Shown here piece by piece: positions 6,720 through 9,766 of a stretch of 9,766 nt of DNA. The DNA comes from Methylococcaceae bacterium (GTDB taxonomy: Bacteria > Pseudomonadota > Gammaproteobacteria > Methylococcales > Methylomonadaceae). The position numbers and the translations under genes were made by a program. The notes below the pieces were generated by a model. The model saw only the letters and a program-made list of their open reading frames with translations, did not search any database and was not told the DNA's origin. The DNA lies in the NCBI GenBank assembly GCA_947505055.1, contig CANNLO010000158.1, forward strand, positions 1 through 9,766, in the 5' to 3' direction. Each line of letters begins with the position of its first letter. The first letter of the stretch is position 1.

Positions 6720-8111
6720 TTATGAGTTGATATATTCTGTAATCAGACCTTGAAGTTGGGTTTTATCCAGTTGCTGATTGTCTACTTTCAGATAAACCAA
6801 ACCCTCTTCATAGTGCAATGTGGTTTCTTCTACTCCATTAAGTTCGAGCATTTTGGCAATGAATTCATTGGCCTGTTGTTCACTGATTTTTTCCAGGGAA
6901 ATCAGGAGATTCGCTACATACCGAGGGGGCTTCATGTGCAGTGATATCAAGAACCAACTGAAGGCGGTTCCTGCACAAAATAGAAATACAGCATCGACAC
7001 CGAAGCGGCCATTAAACCAACCCCCCACTAAGCCGCCCATAAAAAGCCCCATAAATTGGCAACTCGAATATGCGCCCATCGCCGTACCTTTTAAATCAGC
7101 CGGAGCGGTCTTTGATATTAAAGAGGGTAGGGTGGCTTCAAGCAAATTAAAGCCGCAAAAGAATACAAATAAGAATCCAATAATCTCAAACAGGTTTTGA
7201 TGAAGCGCTGATAAACCTAGTTCGGCCAGCATCACTACGGCAACAGCGCCCAGGAACACCCGTTTCATTTTGCGTTTTTTTTCTGCAATGATGATAAAAG
7301 GGACCGCAAACGCCATCGAAATAACAAAAACAGGTAAATACACCTGCCATTCAGAACCTGCCGGTAAGCCGGCTTTTCTCATTAGGGTCGGCACCACCAC
7401 AAAGATAGCCATCAAAATCATGTGCAAGGTAAAAATCCCATAATTCAAGCGCAATAAATCCGGATTTTTAAGTACCTCCATTGCTACACGGGGTACAAAC
7501 TCTGCGTCTCTATGCAGTTTCGATTTCTGGGGATCGGGAACGATATAAATAATCGTTAAAATAGCCAATAAAGTAAGGACTGCAGTGACGCCAAAAACAC
7601 TCTGCACACCGCCAAATCCGGAGATAACGGGACCTGCGACAATACCAACCCCAAATGACATGCCGATACTGATGCCGATGATTGCCATGGCTTTGGTTCG
7701 ATGAACTTCCTGAGTCAAGTCAGCAACCAGGGCCATAATGACCGCAGAAATTGCGCCTGCCCCCTGAAAAGCACGACCTATCAAAACGCCGTATATGGTG
7801 GTTGAAAGTGCGGCAATTACGCTACCAATAAAAAATAATATCAATCCAAAAATAATGACTTTCTTTCGACCGTAACGATCCGACATCAAGCCAAAAGGAA
7901 TTTGCAATAAAACTTGAGGCAAGCCATAGATACTCATTGCAAGACCTATCAGCGCGGGAGTTGAGCCCTCAAGTTGTTCAGCAAATAGAGATAAGACTGG
8001 CAAAATCATAAATAAACCGAGCATCCGCAATGCATAGATGCTTGCCAAAGATGCTGTGGCACGTTTTTCCGATGAAGTCATCGAACTTGTAATATCCTGC
8101 ATTGTTGTCAA
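6720..8111 (-). CDS. yajR: YajR-type MFS transporter with C-terminal YAM-like domain
   Basis: This is an inner-membrane major facilitator with twelve likely helices; the substrate is unknown, as for E. coli YajR. Matches to YajR run throughout: SSEKRATASL and LRMLGLFMILPVL at the N-terminus, motif A GLMSDRYGRKK (74-84), GRAFQGAGAISAVIMAL (112-128), AEKKRKMKRVF between helices 7 and 8, and LEATLPSLISKTAP followed by LKGTAMGAYSS (324-350). After the last helix comes a soluble tail of about 60 residues (about 400-463) like the ferredoxin-fold YAM domain. AAGAGG (8121-8126) is 9 bases before a TTG at 8111 but 18 before the ATG at 8102, so I favour the TTG start (463 residues; 460 from the ATG). 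It is convergent with glnD. Confidence 0.9.
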   Translation of the reverse strand: MTTMQDITSSMTSSEKRATASLASIYALRMLGLFMILPVLSLFAEQLEGSTPALIGLAMSIYGLPQVLLQIPFGLMSDRYGRKKVIIFGLILFFIGSVIAALSTTIYGVLIGRAFQGAGAISAVIMALVADLTQEVHRTKAMAIIGISIGMSFGVGIVAGPVISGFGGVQSVFGVTAVLTLLAILTIIYIVPDPQKSKLHRDAEFVPRVAMEVLKNPDLLRLNYGIFTLHMILMAIFVVVPTLMRKAGLPAGSEWQVYLPVFVISMAFAVPFIIIAEKKRKMKRVFLGAVAVVMLAELGLSALHQNLFEIIGFLFVFFCGFNLLEATLPSLISKTAPADLKGTAMGAYSSCQFMGLFMGGLVGGWFNGRFGVDAVFLFCAGTAFSWFLISLHMKPPRYVANLLISLEKISEQQANEFIAKMLELNGVEETTLHYEEGLVYLKVDNQQLDKTQLQGLITEYINS

Positions 8112-8216
8112 AACTGGGTTCCTCTTTAGCTCAGAATTAAAGTTAGTTAAAGTCGCAATGACTGTTCGAATTGCCAGACTAACGTAGTGGTTTATCTTAT
8201 TATTTTAATAGCAGTT

Positions 8217-8225
8217 ATTATAACA
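8217..8225 (-). promoter_or_regulatory. Probable yajR promoter (extended -10)
   Basis: On the minus strand TGTTATAAT is a consensus TATAAT box (8217-8222) with the TGn extension (8223-8225). No good -35 is seen 16-18 bp upstream. Transcription would start near 8210, about 100 nt before the TTG start. The rest of the 250-base gap 8112-8361 shows no gene and no convincing terminator for the upstream protease gene. Confidence 0.5.
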
Positions 8226-8361
8226 AGCTTTGATTAGACTACCCGCTCATTTGTGCCTGGAGTTGATATACAAGTCTTTACTTAGATATGGTGTCAATCG
8301 CTTGCTATGGACGGTTTGTGAGCTGTATTAGTTTAAACTGGAGTAGCAATTCCGCTGGATT

Positions 8362-9471
8362 CTATCTTGAAGCAATCATTTCATTAGGCGTGCAAGCTGC
8401 ACAGTTGACATGGAAAAGTTCGCCGGTATGTCTTGTTCGAAGTGGTCTGGACAAACCATCGTCGTGATTCATTTCGGCATATAGCTGATTTTCCTTGAGT
8501 AAGACTTCACGTTCATGCTCAAAGGGATATAAATTCGGTTTCATATTTCCTTCATCGATAAAGTGTTGACTCTCCAATAACATGAGTTTTGCATGGAGAA
8601 GTTCATGTAATAAAGCATCGGCAGGTGAAATATCACAGGCAGGGTTGGCTTGGCAATCTTGGTTATTCAATAATTGCGCGCCAACTCGCGTATCAAACGT
8701 GATTGTTACGCTATCGACTGCATGCTGGTTACCCCAAGCCTGTGCTTGCCAGTTATTGGCTTTATATTTAAGAACCACTTTTTCCTGATTCAACTCATTC
8801 AGCAGATGAATCACCTCAGGATATTGCGCATAATACTTGGCTATTTCAACAATATCTGCGTTGATGTTGGTTGGATCGGCCGGTTCTGGCTGATAGGCAG
8901 AAATCAGGAAATTACGGATTTTTACTTCTGCCTGGGCATCCGTTTTCATCAAAGGTTTCTTCTTTGCGTAAGAGGCCATGACCTGTTCAGCAGTGGGTAA
9001 GCGGGCATTTCTTAAGCTGATTACATTTTCGCCAACAGTCACTGGCTCTTTTTTTGTTTGCATCGAAAGATGAGTGCTTACAGAACCTACTCCTGCCGGT
9101 TTTTGAAAGTCACCAGCGCTGACTCTTCTGGATGATGCAACCATCACTACACAGAAAGTAAGTACCAGTGCTATATTTCTACGGCAATGAGCATACTTCT
9201 GATCGGTTCCCGGTGCTCGACAATCCTGTTTAAGAAAAAGTCGAAATTGATCGGCAATTGCCTCTAATTCTAAATAGGCCTGCTCGTCAATCTGGCTTAA
9301 ATTGCGTTGGCAAACAAGAGCTGCCTTGCTATCAATAACGCAAGGATGAAGAAAGTTATGCTCAGGATGTTTTTTATACCAGAGATTTAACGCTCTAACT
9401 AATTCAAACACATTGCCGATCGGGTTAGTCAGCCCATAATAGGTTTGATTAATGGTTAAGATTTCATCCAT
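8362..9471 (-). CDS. M91 (NleD)-like zinc metalloprotease with one transmembrane segment; candidate effector
   Basis: This 369-residue protein carries the gluzincin motif HELLH at 289-293, within LLHELLHAKLML. It is followed by EHEREVLLKENQLYAEMN (318-335) and GLSRPLRTRHTG (339-350), which resemble the M91 pattern of an acidic third ligand, 'EN.L..E' and a final arginine-rich stretch. NleD, the M91 type enzyme, is about 230 residues with its HExxH near 142, so about 147 extra N-terminal residues are present here. That extension contains cysteines (44, 54, 84, 96) and one hydrophobic segment (about 99-114) flanked by arginines and followed by VSAGD, like a signal anchor. The C-terminus has a CAAC pair. 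The ATG at 9471 has no clear Shine-Dalgarno. M91 enzymes cleave host MAP kinases in E. coli infection; for this protein the substrate, secretion and topology are unknown. Confidence 0.72.
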   Translation of the reverse strand: MDEILTINQTYYGLTNPIGNVFELVRALNLWYKKHPEHNFLHPCVIDSKAALVCQRNLSQIDEQAYLELEAIADQFRLFLKQDCRAPGTDQKYAHCRRNIALVLTFCVVMVASSRRVSAGDFQKPAGVGSVSTHLSMQTKKEPVTVGENVISLRNARLPTAEQVMASYAKKKPLMKTDAQAEVKIRNFLISAYQPEPADPTNINADIVEIAKYYAQYPEVIHLLNELNQEKVVLKYKANNWQAQAWGNQHAVDSVTITFDTRVGAQLLNNQDCQANPACDISPADALLHELLHAKLMLLESQHFIDEGNMKPNLYPFEHEREVLLKENQLYAEMNHDDGLSRPLRTRHTGELFHVNCAACTPNEMIASR

Positions 9472-9486
9472 GAATTGTTACTGCTA

Positions 9487-9495
9487 AATATAACA
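9487..9495 (-). promoter_or_regulatory. Possible promoter of the M91-like gene (extended -10)
   Basis: On the minus strand TGTTATATT gives a TATATT -10 (9487-9492) with the TGn extension (9493-9495). The -35 region is poor and overlaps a small palindrome. The predicted start near 9480 would leave a leader of only about 9 nt, in keeping with the lack of a Shine-Dalgarno. Confidence 0.4.
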
Positions 9496-9505
9496 AGAAG
9501 ATTGT

Positions 9506-9516
9506 TGATAATATCA
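9506..9516. repeat. Perfect palindrome TGATA-A-TATCA over the protease promoter -35 position
   Basis: The arms TGATA and TATCA flank one base. The site covers the position where the -35 of the protease promoter should be (about 9510-9515). It could be an operator half-site pair, but an 11-base AT-rich palindrome may occur by chance. Confidence 0.25.
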
Positions 9517-9586
9517 GATTGGGAGACGGAGCGGGCTTATACTTAGCTATTAACCTTGGAAAACGGTGTCTCAGCTTGGCAAGAGG

Positions 9587-9623
9587 AGCCGGGCTAAGAA
9601 GCGGGTATAACTTTTGCCCGGCT
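9587..9623 (-). terminator. GC-rich inverted repeat after the right-edge gene, possible terminator
   Basis: AGCCGGGC (9587-9594) and GCCCGGCT (9616-9623) form a perfect 8-bp stem with a 21-nt loop. It lies 30 bases after the stop of the minus-strand gene at the window's right edge, where a terminator is expected. No U-run follows on the minus strand, so it may be a Rho-assisted or RNA-protecting hairpin. An overlapping alternative pairing exists between CTCAGC (9570-9575) and GCTGAG (9621-9626). Confidence 0.45.
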
Positions 9624-9652
9624 GAGGTTTTGCTTAGTTCAAACTTAAAGGA

Positions 9653-9766
9653 CTATTGTTCAATATGTAAAACATCAACGCCATCCCAGACATTTTCTAT
9701 AAAGTCGGCATCCATTTCAGGCATGCCGTTTTGTATCCATTCTACAAGCACTTTGGCAATATTCGG
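9653..9766 (-). CDS. Unrecognised protein, C-terminal 37 residues (cut by window end)
   Basis: An open frame enters from the right edge and ends with TAG at 9653-9655. The 37 visible residues contain KVLVEWIQNGMPEMDADFIE and end in DGVDVLHIEQ; they are acidic and predicted soluble. I do not recognise the family. The steady codon pattern and the GC-rich hairpin placed just after the stop support a real gene. It is on the same strand as the protease gene, 181 bases upstream of it, and the protease seems to have its own promoter. Confidence 0.55.
   Translation of the reverse strand, partial: PNIAKVLVEWIQNGMPEMDADFIENVWDGVDVLHIEQ

Noticed and set aside
6687..6720. Short stems ACTTC/GAAGT and ACTTCA/TGAAGT before the yajR stop
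   Set aside because: Five to six pairs only, mutually exclusive, and without a U-run; not enough for a terminator.
8330..8339. Ten-base palindrome AGTTTAAACT
   Set aside because: A short AT-rich palindrome with no loop and no promoter near it; likely chance.
8344..8364. Bulged hairpin at the stop codon of the protease gene
   Set aside because: Two bulges, overlap with the stop codon, and no U-run after it on the minus strand.
8674..9000. Plus-strand open frame of 108 codons opposite the protease gene
   Set aside because: It is hydrophobic and low in complexity, antisense to the better-supported HELLH protein, and lacks a ribosome site.
1..9766. CRISPR arrays, tRNA or rRNA genes, insertion sequences
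   Set aside because: No regularly spaced repeats, no cloverleaf or rRNA-like stretch, and no transposase or terminal repeats were seen on either strand.

Overview
The window looks like chromosomal DNA from a gammaproteobacterium, most likely Legionella or a close relative. I infer this from the moderately AT-rich sequence, the core block map / rpsB-tsf-pyrH-frr with glnD after map (the gammaproteobacterial order), and an NleD-like (M91) zinc-protease gene of the kind found among type III/IV secreted effectors. No species can be proven from the window alone.

Left part (1-2741, minus strand): the translation/nucleotide operon rpsB-tsf-pyrH-frr, read right to left, with frr cut by the window edge. 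The intergenic gaps carry a terminator-like hairpin (rpsB-tsf) and a GC-rich stem (tsf-pyrH). pyrH and frr overlap by 8 bases. Upstream of rpsB lies a leader of about 160 nt that folds well and sits where the t44/rpsB-leader RNA sits in enteric bacteria. The 302-base gap 2742-3043 therefore holds no gene, but it does hold two divergent promoters with overlapping -35 boxes, the rpsB leader and a structured map leader.

Middle (3044-6619, plus strand): map (methionine aminopeptidase) and glnD (PII uridylyltransferase, TTG start with a good Shine-Dalgarno). Both have complete active-site motifs.

Right part (6720-9766, minus strand): a YajR-type MFS transporter with the C-terminal YAM-like domain, convergent with glnD; then a 369-residue protein with an HELLH zinc-binding motif, an M91-like C-terminal domain, one transmembrane segment and a cysteine-containing N-terminal part; then the last 37 codons of an unrecognised gene. 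The core genes need no new explanation. The accessory interest lies in the M91-like protein (a candidate secreted or membrane-anchored effector protease) and in the RNA/promoter architecture between rpsB and map.
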